Positions 28,593 through 37,721 of a DNA stretch of 64,000 nucleotides are shown piece by piece. This DNA is from Candidatus Lucifugimonas marina (GTDB taxonomy: Bacteria > Chloroflexota > Dehalococcoidia > Lucifugimonadales > Lucifugimonadaceae). A model generated the notes under the pieces. That model saw only the letters and a list, made by a program, of their open reading frames with translations, was not told where the DNA came from and did not search any database. Within the stretch, counting starts at the first letter, position 1, and each line of letters opens with the position of its first letter. The stretch lies in the NCBI GenBank assembly GCA_029593915.1, contig CP046147.1, forward strand, positions 558,001 through 622,000, written 5' to 3'. The position numbers and the translations under genes were made by a program.

Positions 28593-28632
28593 ATGTGTGG
28601 TGTCGGGAGTGATCACCGGTTCCAGGTAGTGG

Positions 28633-28790
28633 GCGTTAGTCGCGCTGGCCAACGGATGACTCGGCTTTCGCTGCAGTCTCGTTTTTAAGTCCGGGCGTCA
28701 TAGGATGACTTGGGACCACACGCGGCAGGGCTCCCCTACTTCGACTGGCTCAGCACATGCTCTAGCTCCCCCGTGACGGGGGAGGACTTG
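28633..28790. repeat. Repeat A, copies 5 and 6 in tandem
   Basis: First a half 1 with a poorly matched stem (GGCCA...GGATGAC). Then AGTCCGGGC, GTCAT-AGG-ATGAC, TTGGGACC, and a second half in which a CTTCGACTGGCTCAGCACAT module interrupts the CTCCCC...CTCCCCCGTGAC arm. Confidence 0.8.
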
Positions 28791-28810
28791 TTGTGGGTTT
28801 GTTGGGATAG

Positions 28811-28837
28811 ATCCTGAAAATGAATTCAGGATGACAT
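28811..28837. repeat. Repeat E (ATCCTGAAAATGAATTCAGGAT)
   Basis: A perfect ATCCTGAA/TTCAGGAT palindrome followed by GACA. Other copies are at about 34435-34461 and 55023-55049; a relative is at 9490-9513. Confidence 0.8.
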
Positions 28838-28936
28838 TGGGCGTGTGTGGGCTGAAGTGATGCGGTGTTGCGGTAGAATTTTTGTTGCTGTGAGCTGGTT
28901 TCTTGCTGAGTTGGACTAATAAGGGTTTGTTGTTTG

Positions 28937-29164
28937 GTGTTTAGTTTTTTGGATGCGAATCATTCGGTGTTGGTGCGGGTGTTTCGGTGGGTTGCTGTGG
29001 TGAGTTTGGGTGCGGCTGTTTTGGCGGTTTACGCGGAGAATAATTTTGATTTGGATTCGAATCGGATTGGGTTGATTCGGGTGAATTTTGTTGGTCCGGT
29101 GTTTTTGGTGAGTGTGGGTGTGTTGTTTGGGTTGTGGGTTCGTAGGAGTGTTAGGGAGCGTTAG
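28937..29164 (+). CDS. Small two-helix membrane protein
   Basis: About 75 residues. It has a first membrane segment (VFRWVAVVSLGAAVLAVYA), a polar loop (ENNFDLDSNRIGLIRVNF), a second membrane segment (VGPVFLVSVGVLFGLWV) and a basic C-terminus (RRSVRER). The pattern is protein-like and flanked on both sides by repeat A copies. The start is uncertain: TTG 28934, GTG 28937 or TTG 28949; AAGGG lies about 10 bases before. I do not recognise a family. Confidence 0.6.
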   Translation: MFSFLDANHSVLVRVFRWVAVVSLGAAVLAVYAENNFDLDSNRIGLIRVNFVGPVFLVSVGVLFGLWVRRSVRER

Positions 29165-29189
29165 GAGTGGGCGTGGGCGTGGGCGTCGG

Positions 29190-29320
29190 CGTTTAGTCGC
29201 GCTCGTCATCGGATGACTCGGCTTTCGCTGCAAACTCGTGTTTAGGTCCGGGCGTCATCGGATGACTTGGGACCTCGCGGCAGGGCTCCCCCTCTAACTC
29301 CCCCGTGACGGGGGAGGACT
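29190..29320. repeat. Repeat A, copy 7 (two half-1 units and one half 2)
   Basis: GTTTAGTCGCGCTC-GTCAT-CGG-ATGAC-TCGG, then GTTTAGGTCCGGGC-GTCAT-CGG-ATGAC-TTGGGACC, then CTCCCCCTCTA and ACTCCCCCGTGACGGGGGAG. The second unit closes with an outer GGTCC/GGACC stem. Confidence 0.88.
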
Positions 29321-29348
29321 ATTTGTTGGTGATCGCTGGAACGGTCAC

Positions 29349-29440
29349 GGCGTCGCTATCGCTACTCGGCTCCGCATCGCAAACTCCCTCTACTTCGACT
29401 AACTCAGCATGTGCCTAGCTCCCCTGTGACGGGGAGAACT
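29349..29440. repeat. Repeat A, copy 8 (degenerate)
   Basis: Diverged half 1 (GGCGTCGCTATCGCTACTCGG), then CTCCCTCTACTTCGACTAAC...GTGCCTAG and CTCCCCTGTGACGGGGAG. The CTTCGACT-CTCAGCATGTG module is present inside. Confidence 0.7.
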
Positions 29441-29567
29441 TGATGGTAGCGGGCCGGAGTTGCGTGGTTAATTGAGCTTTGTGGGGCAGCGTGTCGTGGC
29501 GTGTGGGCGTATGCTCTTTGCGGCTTGTTTTTAAGTCGTATTTTTTTGTTAGAGAGTTTGTTTTCGT

Positions 29568-30545
29568 ATGGCTGAGTTTAAGACGATTTTTCTTCATCAG
29601 GAGCCGTGGGAGGCTGAGCGGTTTTCAGCGGGGGTGGGTTCTGCGATGGAGGTGGTTTCGTTGCCGCAGACTAGCGATTTGCTAGTTGATGGTGTTGGGC
29701 ATCCGGAGACTGTGATGGTTGTTGGTGGTCGTGGGGTTACGAGTGTTGAGGCTGCGGATTTGTTTCCGAGGTTGCAGTTGATTCAGACGTTGAGTGCGGG
29801 GACGGATACGGTTCCGAAGGTTGAGATGAGTGAGCGTGGGGTGCGGGTTGCGAATAACCAGGGTGGGAATGCTGTTGCTGTTGCTGAGGTGACGGTGGCG
29901 TTGATTGTTTCGACGTATCGACGGTTGATGGTGCAGTGGAACGATCTTAATAATCGTGGTGTTTACGGTGAGGGGTTTTCTACGGATTGGGGTCGGTTCC
30001 ATGAGCTGACGGGTAAGCGCGTTGGGATTGTGGGGCTGGGTCAGATTGGTTCGCGTGTGGCGAAGCGTTTGGCTGGTTGGGAGTGTGAGATTGTTTATGC
30101 GGATGTTCAGCAGTATTCGGCTGAGTATGAGGCTGCGGCTGGGGCTAAACGGGTGGATTTGGATGAGTTGATCGAGACTTCAGATGTGATTAGTTTGCAT
30201 GTGCCGTTGGATCGTTCGACTGAGAAGATTTTGTCGGATCGTGAGTTTGGTCGGATGAAGTCGGGTGCGATTGTTGTTAATGCTTGTAGGGGGCCGGTTG
30301 TTGATGAGGCGGCTTTGATTCGGGCGTTGGATGATGGGCAGATTGCTGGTGCGGGGTTGGATGTGACTGAGATTGAGCCGATTGAGATGACGAATGCGTT
30401 GTTGAATCGGGACAATGTGGTTTTGTTGCCGCATCGAGCTGGTTTGAGTGTTGAGGCTCGTGAGAAGAGTGTTGATAACGCGATTGCGAATGCGAAGCGG
30501 TTGATGGCTGGCGAGGAATTTGAGGGGATTATTCTGCCGGTTTAG
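29568..30545 (+). CDS. D-isomer-specific 2-hydroxyacid dehydrogenase
   Basis: This 325-residue NAD(P)-dependent dehydrogenase has the Rossmann motif VGIVGLGQIGSRVAKRL at about residues 148-165. The catalytic Arg region is VVNACRGPVVDEAALIRAL, followed by AGAGLDVTEIEP (Glu) and the catalytic His in LLPHRAGLS. The usual histidine motif is H-x-A-G; here it is H-R-A-G, which fits. The substrate (glyoxylate/hydroxypyruvate, phosphoglycerate-like or other) cannot be read. It stands alone between repeat clusters and its plus strand is G+T rich. The ATG at 29568 has no strong Shine-Dalgarno. Confidence 0.9.
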   Translation: MAEFKTIFLHQEPWEAERFSAGVGSAMEVVSLPQTSDLLVDGVGHPETVMVVGGRGVTSVEAADLFPRLQLIQTLSAGTDTVPKVEMSERGVRVANNQGGNAVAVAEVTVALIVSTYRRLMVQWNDLNNRGVYGEGFSTDWGRFHELTGKRVGIVGLGQIGSRVAKRLAGWECEIVYADVQQYSAEYEAAAGAKRVDLDELIETSDVISLHVPLDRSTEKILSDREFGRMKSGAIVVNACRGPVVDEAALIRALDDGQIAGAGLDVTEIEPIEMTNALLNRDNVVLLPHRAGLSVEAREKSVDNAIANAKRLMAGEEFEGIILPV

Positions 30546-30562
30546 GTGGGGTGTGTTGGGCG

Positions 30563-30696
30563 CGGCGTTGGTCGCGCTCGTTACTTTGTAACTCGGCTTG
30601 CGCTGCAAAAGCGTTATAGGTCCGGGCGCCATCGGATGACTTGGGACCTCGCGGCAGGGCTCCCCCTCTAACTCCCCCGTGACGGGGGAGGACCTG
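30563..30696. repeat. Repeat A, copy 9 (two half-1 units and one half 2)
   Basis: GTTGGTCGCGCTC-GTTAC-TTT-GTAAC-TCGGC, then GTCCGGGC-GCCAT-CGG-ATGAC-TTGGGACC, then the CTCCCCCGTGACGGGGGAG hairpin. Confidence 0.88.
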
Positions 30697-30730
30697 ATGC
30701 TGGCGGTTGGGATTTATCTTCAGCCCTGAA

Positions 30731-30797
30731 TTGCAAACTGCCCCTACCTCGATTGGCTCAGCATGTGCCTAACTCCCCCGTGATGGGGGAGGAGTTG
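30731..30797. repeat. Repeat A half 2, copy 10
   Basis: GCCCCTACCTCGATTGGCTC-AGCATGTGCC, then ACTCCCCCGTGATGGGGGAG. The CTCGAYT-CTCAGCATGTG module is inside the arm. 30798-31032 shows no further gene or repeat. Confidence 0.75.
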
Positions 30798-31032
30798 TTG
30801 TTGGCGGTTGTGATTGGTTAGGTGCGGTTTATAGACCTTCTAGCTCTCTTCTATTTTGAGAAGACTTATTGGTTGCGTTATTCGTCGGTTGTGGGCGTGT
30901 TTTGTGGTGGTTGTTGTTTTCTCATGTTCTGTTCATGGTGGATTCGTTGATGTCACGTGGTGTTCACGTTGTATACGCGAGTTTGCGATGAGCGGGGGCT
31001 GATTTTTACGCTTTAGCTGTAGGTCGTGCCCG

Positions 31033-31263
31033 ATGATGAGGAACCAGCTGTTTAGATCGTCGATTGTCGATGGCACTCGTGTTGAGTTGGAATTGCCGGA
31101 AAAGCACCCTGCTGATGGACTTCATGGGAAGTCGGCGATTGTGTTGCGGTGTTTGGGGTGTTCGGATGATGCCGAGCTGAGTGACGCGGTGGATTATCTG
31201 GTGAAGATCGATGGCGATGACAGCATTATTGTTGTGTCGTCGGACTGGATATTAGGGCGGTGA
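31033..31263 (+). CDS. Small hypothetical protein
   Basis: A 76-residue frame of mixed, protein-like composition (TRVELELPEKHPADGLHGKS; AIVLRCLGCSDDAEL; VDYLVKIDGDDSIIVV). I do not recognise a family; there is no signal peptide or membrane segment. It starts at one of two adjacent ATGs (31033, 31036) without a clear Shine-Dalgarno. Its last 38 bases overlap the end of the convergent molybdenum hydroxylase gene. Confidence 0.5.
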   Translation: MMRNQLFRSSIVDGTRVELELPEKHPADGLHGKSAIVLRCLGCSDDAELSDAVDYLVKIDGDDSIIVVSSDWILGR

Positions 31264-33487
31264 GGATTTTTTGGGGGTTGATGGGGTGCTGGTAGAAGCG
31301 GGTTTTGGTGGCGTCGTAGATGGCGTTGGATACTGCTCCTAGCGGGGCGACGATTGGGGTTTCGGCTACTCCGCGGACTCCTAGCGGGTGGAGTGGGTTC
31401 GGGACCTCGACGAGGATTGCGTCGATCATTGGCATGTCGATTGTTGTGGGCATTCGGTAGTCGAGGAACGAGCTGTTGAGCATTGTTCCTTCGTCGTCGA
31501 ATTTGTATTCCTCGTTTAGCGTCCAACCAATTCCCTGCACGGCTCCGCCTTGTATTTGCCCTTCGACGTACGCTGGGTGGATGGCTGTTCCAACGTCTTG
31601 AATTGCGGTGTAGCGGGTGATGGTGGTTTTTCCAGTGGCGGAGTCGACTTCAAGGTCGCAGATGTTGACTGCGAATCCGTTGGTTGGGGCTGTTGGGTTG
31701 GCTTGCGCCGAAACTTCTAGCGCATCCTGCGTTTCGTCGACTAGACGGGCTATGTCTGCGAGAGAGAGTGTTTCGTCGCCAGTGCCTTTGAACAGTCCGT
31801 TGCTGAACGTGATCTGATCGACTGGTGTTTCGAGAACTTCTGAAGCTTGATATTTCGCCTTTTCGATTAGCGCATGAGCAGCATCCCAGACCGCGATACC
31901 AGTAGCGTTGATCACTCGAGAGCCGGCTGTTGTGTATGTGTAGCCGATGTCGTTAGTGGATGGGATCGACGGGTGTACTGATTCGACCGGCAAGTGCAGG
32001 GCTTCGGCGGCGATCATTGCGAGAGCTACGCGAGTTCCGCCGATGTCCTGCGATCCTTCCGACAGTGAAACCGTGCCATCACGGTTGAGCGAAATCCGTA
32101 CGGACGATGGTCCTCCCATGTGAGGACTGAAGCCAAGTGCGAGTCCCCTTCCACGCAGAATATTTCCATACGACTCGGGTTTCTCACTGAGCCAGTGATC
32201 TGACTTTTTAGCGGTGTCTAGTACTTCTTTTAGTCCAATAGAGAACATCGGCACACCGTCGGATCGGCGTGTGCCTTCTCCGGCTGCGTTGTCGATGCGG
32301 AACTGGAGAGGATCCCAGCCTTTTTGTAGGCAAATTTCGTCGACAACTTGCTCCACGCAGAACGCTGCTTGGGGCTGTCCGGGTGCTCTGAAAGCGTTGG
32401 ATTTTGGCTTGTTGACCAGAACGTCGTAGCCGTTGGAGCTGATGTTTGGGATGTCGTAAGTCGAGAAGCACCAGGCAGTAGGGAGTTCGATATTTGATCC
32501 CGGGTAGGCGCCGGCTTCGAGTCGAACATCTGCTTCAGCAGCGACAAGCTTGCCGTCGTCGTTCACGCCCATTCGGATTGTGACTTCACCGCCGGGAGCA
32601 GGGCCTGTGCCCTGAAATACATCGGCGCGGTCCATGACCATCTTTACCGGCAGTCGAGATTTCTTCGATAAGAGAGCTGCGATTGGTGGGAGGTAGACGG
32701 TTGTCTTGCCGCCGAATCCGCCACCGATTTCGACAGGATTCACTGTGATATTTGACTCTGGATGACCCAGCAGATTTGCCATGTGGTCGCGAATCGCAAA
32801 CATGCCTTGTGTGCTTGACCAGACGGAAATTCGGTCGTCTTGATCCCAATTCACGATTGCGTTGTGCGGTTCGATGTAGCCCTGGTGAATCATTTCCAGC
32901 TGAGCTGTTCGTTCGACGATCAGGCTGGCTTGTTTGAATCCTTCGTCGACGTTCCCGATTGCATGTCTGATATGAGCAGCGATATTTGTGTGTTTGACGG
33001 CTTCGCCGATGTGATCAAATACGCCGTTTGGGTGGACCAGTGGTGCTTCGCTACTTACTGCCTGTTTGACTGAAAGCACCGGAGGGAGTGGTTTGTATTC
33101 GACCCGGACGAGTTTCGCGGCTTCGATAGCGGTGTTGCGATCGGTAGCTGCGATGGCTGCGACAGCGTGTCCACGGTATCGGGCAGTATCGGTGGCCATT
33201 ATGTTGTCGGCTTGCGAGCGTATTGCTGGTGATTTTTTGTTGGGGTTGGCTTCAGCTAGATCGGTTCCGGTAATGAAAGCGATTACGCCGGGTAGTGCGA
33301 GGGCTTCTGTGGCATCGATAGATTCGATGGTGGCGTGTGCGTGCGGACTTCTGACTACTTCACCCCAGATTTGTCCGGGTATGCGAACGTCGGCTCCGTA
33401 GATGGCTCGACCGGTAACTTTGTCGAGTCCGTCGTGGCGGATAGGTCGGGTTCCGACAACGGAGTAGTTTTTTGGGTTGTTAGGCAA
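31226..33487 (-). CDS. Xanthine dehydrogenase/CoxL family molybdenum hydroxylase, large subunit
   Basis: This 753-residue Mo-cofactor subunit has the a/b-hammerhead N-terminus (VVGTRPIRHDGLDKVTGRA, YGADVRIPGQIWGEVVRSPH). Further motifs are the cofactor loop EIGGGFGGKTTVYLPP, the substrate loop SNAFRAPGQPQAAF, EGSQDIGGTRVALAMIAAEA and QGGAVQGIGWTLNEEY. The C-terminal GVRGVAETPIVAPLGAVSNA carries the catalytic Glu. The CoxL-specific Cys loop is absent, so a CO dehydrogenase form I role is unlikely; the substrate is unknown (aldehyde, purine or aromatic N-heterocycle). No FAD or 2Fe-2S subunit gene lies nearby. It starts at a TTG. Confidence 0.9.
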   Translation of the reverse strand: MPNNPKNYSVVGTRPIRHDGLDKVTGRAIYGADVRIPGQIWGEVVRSPHAHATIESIDATEALALPGVIAFITGTDLAEANPNKKSPAIRSQADNIMATDTARYRGHAVAAIAATDRNTAIEAAKLVRVEYKPLPPVLSVKQAVSSEAPLVHPNGVFDHIGEAVKHTNIAAHIRHAIGNVDEGFKQASLIVERTAQLEMIHQGYIEPHNAIVNWDQDDRISVWSSTQGMFAIRDHMANLLGHPESNITVNPVEIGGGFGGKTTVYLPPIAALLSKKSRLPVKMVMDRADVFQGTGPAPGGEVTIRMGVNDDGKLVAAEADVRLEAGAYPGSNIELPTAWCFSTYDIPNISSNGYDVLVNKPKSNAFRAPGQPQAAFCVEQVVDEICLQKGWDPLQFRIDNAAGEGTRRSDGVPMFSIGLKEVLDTAKKSDHWLSEKPESYGNILRGRGLALGFSPHMGGPSSVRISLNRDGTVSLSEGSQDIGGTRVALAMIAAEALHLPVESVHPSIPSTNDIGYTYTTAGSRVINATGIAVWDAAHALIEKAKYQASEVLETPVDQITFSNGLFKGTGDETLSLADIARLVDETQDALEVSAQANPTAPTNGFAVNICDLEVDSATGKTTITRYTAIQDVGTAIHPAYVEGQIQGGAVQGIGWTLNEEYKFDDEGTMLNSSFLDYRMPTTIDMPMIDAILVEVPNPLHPLGVRGVAETPIVAPLGAVSNAIYDATKTRFYQHPINPQKILTALISSPTTQQ

Positions 33488-33502
33488 GTAGTTTTAGTTG
33501 CT

Positions 33503-33610
33503 GCGTTGGCGTTATGCGCGCTCGTTGGCGTTTGTTGTCGCGCTCGTTACTTTGTAACTCGGCTCTCGCTGCAAACTCCCCCTCTAACTCCCCCGTGACG
33601 GGGGAGGATT
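33503..33610. repeat. Repeat A, copy 11
   Basis: Tandem GCGCTCGTTGGCGTTTG, then CGCGCTC-GTTAC-TTT-GTAAC-TCGGCTC, then CTCCCCCTCTA and ACTCCCCCGTGACGGGGGAG. Confidence 0.85.
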
Positions 33611-33654
33611 GATTGTTGGCGGTCGGTATTTTATGGCTTGGACGCGGGTTTCGG

Positions 33655-33764
33655 GGCGTTATGGTGCGCTCATCGTCGGGAGACTCGGCTGAGTATTACA
33701 GTCTGGCTCTTGTTCTTCGAAAAGGATTGTGTGCTCTTTGACCCTCGACGGGGCTCAGGATGAT
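33655..33764. repeat. Degenerate repeat A followed by repeat C
   Basis: 33655-33700 is a worn half 1 (GCGCTCATCGTCGGGAGACT). 33742-33764 is CCCTCGACGGGGCTCAGGAT, a repeat C copy. Both lie downstream of the DsrE terminator. Confidence 0.65.
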
Positions 33765-33807
33765 TAAGTGGGCGTTTTTGCAGCAGGAGGAGTTGTGGTT
33801 AATAAGA

Positions 33808-33840
33808 AAAGGACCAGCTACGCTGCGTAGCTGGTCCTTT
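33808..33840 (-). terminator. Strong terminator after the DsrE-like gene
   Basis: A 16-bp perfect stem (AAAGGACCAGCTACGC/GCGTAGCTGGTCCTTT) with a 1-base centre and flanking T/A runs on both strands, 23 bases from the DsrE-like stop. Confidence 0.88.
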
Positions 33841-33863
33841 ATTTTGTTGTTCAGCCTCGAGTT

Positions 33864-34232
33864 TTAGAAGCTGAGGGTGGCTGCGCCTTGCTTGATTAGT
33901 TCGTGCATTGCACCTGAGCCAGTGATGGTGATTTCGTCGATGAGGTCGCTGTCGGCGTAGCCTCGAACCTTGGAGCAGGGTGGGCATACGAGGATGTCGG
34001 ACCCGGCGTCTATTACGTTCTGAACCATTTCACCCATTGTTGGGTCGAAGGGATTGAGGTGTGCTCCGTCGGCTGCGCCTTTTCGTACCCAGTCGACACC
34101 TGAGCTTACGAGGAACATTGTTACGTCGAGTCCGGAGTTGATTGCGCCGTTGGCGATGCTCCATGCAACTGATGATCGTTCGTCGTCGAATCCACGGGTT
34201 ACTACTACGACTAGCTTTTTGTTCTCTGCCAT
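33864..34232 (-). CDS. DsrE/DsrF-like family protein
   Basis: This 122-residue single-domain protein has the DsrE fold: first strand KLVVVVTRGFDDERSSVAW, TMFLVSSGVDWVRKGAAD, and a Cys-bearing loop (ILVCPPCSKVRGY), ending in an amphipathic helix. Members include sulfur-relay proteins and peroxiredoxin-like small proteins. The CPPC pair could be redox active or carry persulfide. No dsr, tus or sulfurtransferase neighbours are present, so the role is open. AAGGA lies 8 bases before the ATG, and a strong terminator follows. Confidence 0.8.
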   Translation of the reverse strand: MAENKKLVVVVTRGFDDERSSVAWSIANGAINSGLDVTMFLVSSGVDWVRKGAADGAHLNPFDPTMGEMVQNVIDAGSDILVCPPCSKVRGYADSDLIDEITITGSGAMHELIKQGAATLSF

Positions 34233-34618
34233 TTTTCTTGTCCTTTTTACTGTCTATTGGTTTGTTTGTTTGGCGTTCCCCGAGTGGGGTTTTGCCTGAC
34301 AAGAATTAGTTTCGGCGCGAGTTGTTTTTTGCGTCCCTATAGGAAGTTAGGTGATGGGGGTTGTAGTTTTTTAGAGGGGTTGGGTTGGGGGGTGAGAGCG
34401 CTGAGTTGCGTAGTTGAGGGAAGTTGGTGGTTAGATCCTGAAAATGAATTCAGGATGACAGGTGGCGATTGGCTTGCAGGTTTGAGGGATTTGTAAGGTA
34501 GATGAGGTGATGGACCGGTTCTGGATGGGAGGGCGCGGTTGGGGGATTGACCCCGATTTTCATCGGGGTGACATTTGGGAGAAGAGCGCTTCAGTAATGG
34601 TTCAGGAGTTCTGAGGGG
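34233..34618. other. Repeat-bearing intergenic region, no gene seen
   Basis: It contains repeat E at about 34435-34461 (GATCCTGAAAATGAATTCAG) and repeat D at 34548-34573 (TTGACCCCGATTTTCATCGG). No coding frame is convincing. Confidence 0.6.
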
Positions 34619-37144
34619 TTAGGCTTCGGGAGGGATTAGTTTTAGGGTGCGGGCTTTGGCTACGGCTGAGGTGCGGTTGTGGACGCCGAGTTTTGTGTAG
34701 ATCTGGTTGTTGTACCACTTCACTGTGCCGAGGGAGATGAATAGTTCGTCGCCGATTTGCTGGTTGGGGAGGCCTTGAGCGATTCGTTCGAGGATTTCGA
34801 TTTCGCGCTCGGTTAGCGGTTCTGGGAGGTTTTGAACTATGCCGGTTGTTCGCTATTGGGCGACGGATGCTGAGATTTCTTCCTTGAGTTCGTTCTGGAT
34901 GTGAGCGAGGAAGTTTTGGGCGAGCGCAACATGGTCGTCGAGCGATCCGGTTGGCGATTGTGGCTCGTCGTTGTTGGGGACGACTGCTTTCAGGCGAGCT
35001 TGGGTTCGAGAATCTGTCGATTCGTGTGCGGCTACGAATCCGTAAAGTTTTTTACCTTCGTTTTCGTTTCTAGTTTTAAGGACGAGTTCGCCGATGCTTT
35101 CGAGAGCATCGAGGGTCATTGCCGAGTACTGCATTTCGACTGCGGATTCGAGAAGTTCTTTTAAGTAGTGGAACGCTGCGCCATTATTGCCAGTGGCTAC
35201 TGCGAGGGCTGCGAGTCCGCTTTGTACTCGTGCGCTACCTCCTCGGTCTCCGAGTTGATCGTAGGCGATCTTGCTGTCTTCAAATAGTTGGGCAGCGTCG
35301 TCGTATTTCTTTGCGAGCGTAGCTACTTCACCAAGGCAGACCTGGGCGAGTCCTATGTTGGCGCGATCTTGAAATTCGCGGCTGACATTGAGGCTTTGCG
35401 TGAAGTGCTCTGTGGCTGCGGCGTAGTTGCCTTCTGCGATTTCTACTTCGCCAAGTTCGTTGTGACAGTAGGCGACGAACCATCTTTCGCCTTGTTGAGA
35501 GCAGGAATCGAGGGCAGTTTGATCATGCTCTCTGGCTTCGTCGAGTTTGCCTTGTCGCAAGGCGAGGTGACCGAGCAGCTGATTCGCCATTGCTACGTGG
35601 AGCTGGTGATTTTCCTGATGTGCTCGTTCGAGGACTTTTTGGGTGTGAGTGACTGCTTGCTGGACATTCCCTCTCGTAGAATCGAGATATGCGTAGCCGA
35701 GTTGAGGGTCCATGAGGAGTCCGTACTGCGGCTGCATTTTGAGTGAGGCATGAAGCGTTTCGCTTCGTTCGTAGGCATGTTGTGCTTCGTCGAGGTTGCC
35801 CTGTCGTAGGCTGAACCTGCCGTGCTCTATAAGAAGCAACGCGAGGGCTTTGCTGTTTTCGGAATTTTCGGTTTGTGCTTCGAAGGTTTTTACAGCGTGG
35901 GAGAAAGTTTGGCCCGCAACGGCGTAGCGTCCTCGATATTGGATGAACTGTCCGTATGGAGTCGCGGCTGAAGCGATCTGCGGGGCGAGTTTGTTGTCGA
36001 TTGCGTATTGCCAGGCGGTGCGCACGTTTTCGGCTTCGGCTTCGATTTCGTGTGCTGTTTCGACCTGATTTTTGACGGTTAGTGTGACGTGGCGCTTTGC
36101 TAGGAATTCTATGTAGTAGTCGCAGTGGTTTTTTTGTACTGCTGATATTTCATTTGGATTTTGTGCGAGTTGATCGGCACCGAACTGTCGGACGAGTTCG
36201 TGGATGCGGTAGCGTCCGTTGCCGGCGACTCGGATGAGTGACCTATCGGTTAGGGATGCGAGTGTTGGGAGGTTGGCTCCGGCGACGGTGATGGCGGCGT
36301 CGCGGGTAAAGCCGCCTCTGAAGATAGAGAGTTTTGCGAAAACGGATTTTTCAGTTTCGCTGAGCATTGCCATCGACTGGTTGAAGATGGCGTCGATGCT
36401 GCGGTGACGTTCGGGGACGTCACGCATGTTCGATTCGAGGAGGCTGCGGTCGTTCTGCAGTTCTTGAGCGATTTCGGAGCATTCGAGTAGGTGTGCCCAT
36501 GATGCCGCGATTTCGATTGCGAGGGGCATGCCTTCGACGATTTCGCAGATTTTCTCGATGTGGGGGAGGTTTTGTTCGATTTGGAGATCGGGTCGGACTT
36601 TGATTGCGCGGTCGACGAATAGCTGGGTAGCGGCGTTGCTTGTCGAGTTGTTTGCGGCGTTGGATTGGGGAGTGGAAAGTCCGTCGACCTGGAGAATCCA
36701 TTCTTGGGTTAGACGTAACGGAGTTCGAGAAGTGACTAGTGCTGTGGTGCCGGGTGAATTGAGGAGGAGATCGGCGATGAGAGGGGCGGCTTCGATGACT
36801 TGTTCGAAATTGTCGAAGTAGAGGAGGGTTTCTTTGCTGCTGAGGAATTGGGTGATTTGGGCGAGGGCTGTTTCGTTGTTTTGGATTGAGATCTGGAGGG
36901 CGTCGGCTAGTCGTTGGACGACGAGTTCGTGCTGGTCGATTGACTGTAGATCGATGAAGATTGCACCGTCTTTTGTTCGGTCGCCGTAGCGCCGCGCCGC
37001 TTCGAGGGCGAGGCTGGTTTTTCCGATTCCGCCGGGGCCTATGAGGGAGACGAGTCGATGGTCGGGATCGTTGAGGTGTTGGGTTATTTGTTCGAGCTCG
37101 TCGGATCTTCCGTATAGAGTCGAGACGGCTGCGGGGATTTCCAT
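34619..37144 (-). pseudogene. LAL-type regulator (ATPase-TPR-LuxR HTH) with an in-frame TAG before the HTH
   Basis: From ATG 37144 the frame encodes an AAA/NB-ARC-like ATPase (Walker A LIGPGGIGKTSLALEAA at about residue 35; Walker B-like ETLLYFDNFEQV) and winged-helix segments. A long TPR array follows (about residues 390-740, e.g. HLALRQGKLDEAREHDQTAL). At 34855-34853 a TAG ends the 763-residue frame. The same frame then continues 77 codons as a complete LuxR HTH (PLTEREIEILERIAQG; GTVKWYNNQIYTKLGVHNRT) to a TAA at 34621-34619. Intact family members keep the HTH on the same chain and use it to bind DNA. As read, the sensor and DNA-binding parts are uncoupled. The regulon is unknown. Confidence 0.85.
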
Positions 37145-37192
37145 GCGGGCTAGTTTAGTGGCATGGCGGTGCGGTTGGTAATGAAGATTTTG

Positions 37193-37489
37193 TTAGGCGA
37201 GTTCGGAGAAGACTTGTTGGCCGGTGAAGATGGTTGGTGGGCCTTCGACGAGGTGGCTTAGGTTTGCCTTGACCCATTCTCGGGTTTTTTCGATGGATTC
37301 GAGTGCGCCTTCTTCAGTTTCGTAGAAGGAGATGCTGGCTGCGCTGTAGTTACCGGAATCGATGAGTCGATAGGCGTGGAATCCGGGGACAGTTCGCAGT
37401 ATTTGAGTGAATTCAGTTTCGATTTTGTGGAGGGTTGGTTCGTCGAGTCGTTCGACTTTGGTTTTGTAGATTCTGATTGCTGTGAACAT
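37193..37489 (-). CDS. ABM-like (antibiotic biosynthesis monooxygenase fold) small protein
   Basis: This 98-residue protein has the pattern of a dimeric alpha/beta-barrel ABM domain: strand FTAIRIYKTKVERL, helix TEFTQILRTVPGF, strand AYRLIDSGNYSAASISFYE, helix GALESIEKTREWVKANL. Such proteins range from quinol monooxygenases to non-catalytic dimers, and no catalytic residue can be assigned. It lies just upstream of the LAL regulator on the same strand, about 50 bases apart. Confidence 0.65.
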   Translation of the reverse strand: MFTAIRIYKTKVERLDEPTLHKIETEFTQILRTVPGFHAYRLIDSGNYSAASISFYETEEGALESIEKTREWVKANLSHLVEGPPTIFTGQQVFSELA

Positions 37490-37667
37490 GGTGTTGGGAG
37501 TCTAGCTGGTTTGGGGGATTTGTACTAGTTTTGGTGCGTTTGGCTGGTTGTGGGCTTGGTTGGTAGACCAGATTCCTCCGCTACGCTTTGCTTCGGTCGG
37601 AATGACGGATGAGGGGGCGTTCTTCGATTGAGGTTGGAAGAGCTTGGGCTAGAGTAGTGGCGCGAAA

Positions 37668-37691
37668 AAGCCGACGAATTCGTCGGCTTTT
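37668..37691 (-). terminator. Terminator after the LamG-like gene
   Basis: A perfect 12-bp self-complementary stem (AAAGCCGACGAA/TTCGTCGGCTTT) with T-runs on both strands, 31 bases beyond the end of the LamG-like frame. Confidence 0.85.
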
Positions 37692-37721
37692 TTCTTTGTA
37701 GTTGTATTGGGTTGGCGAGGC

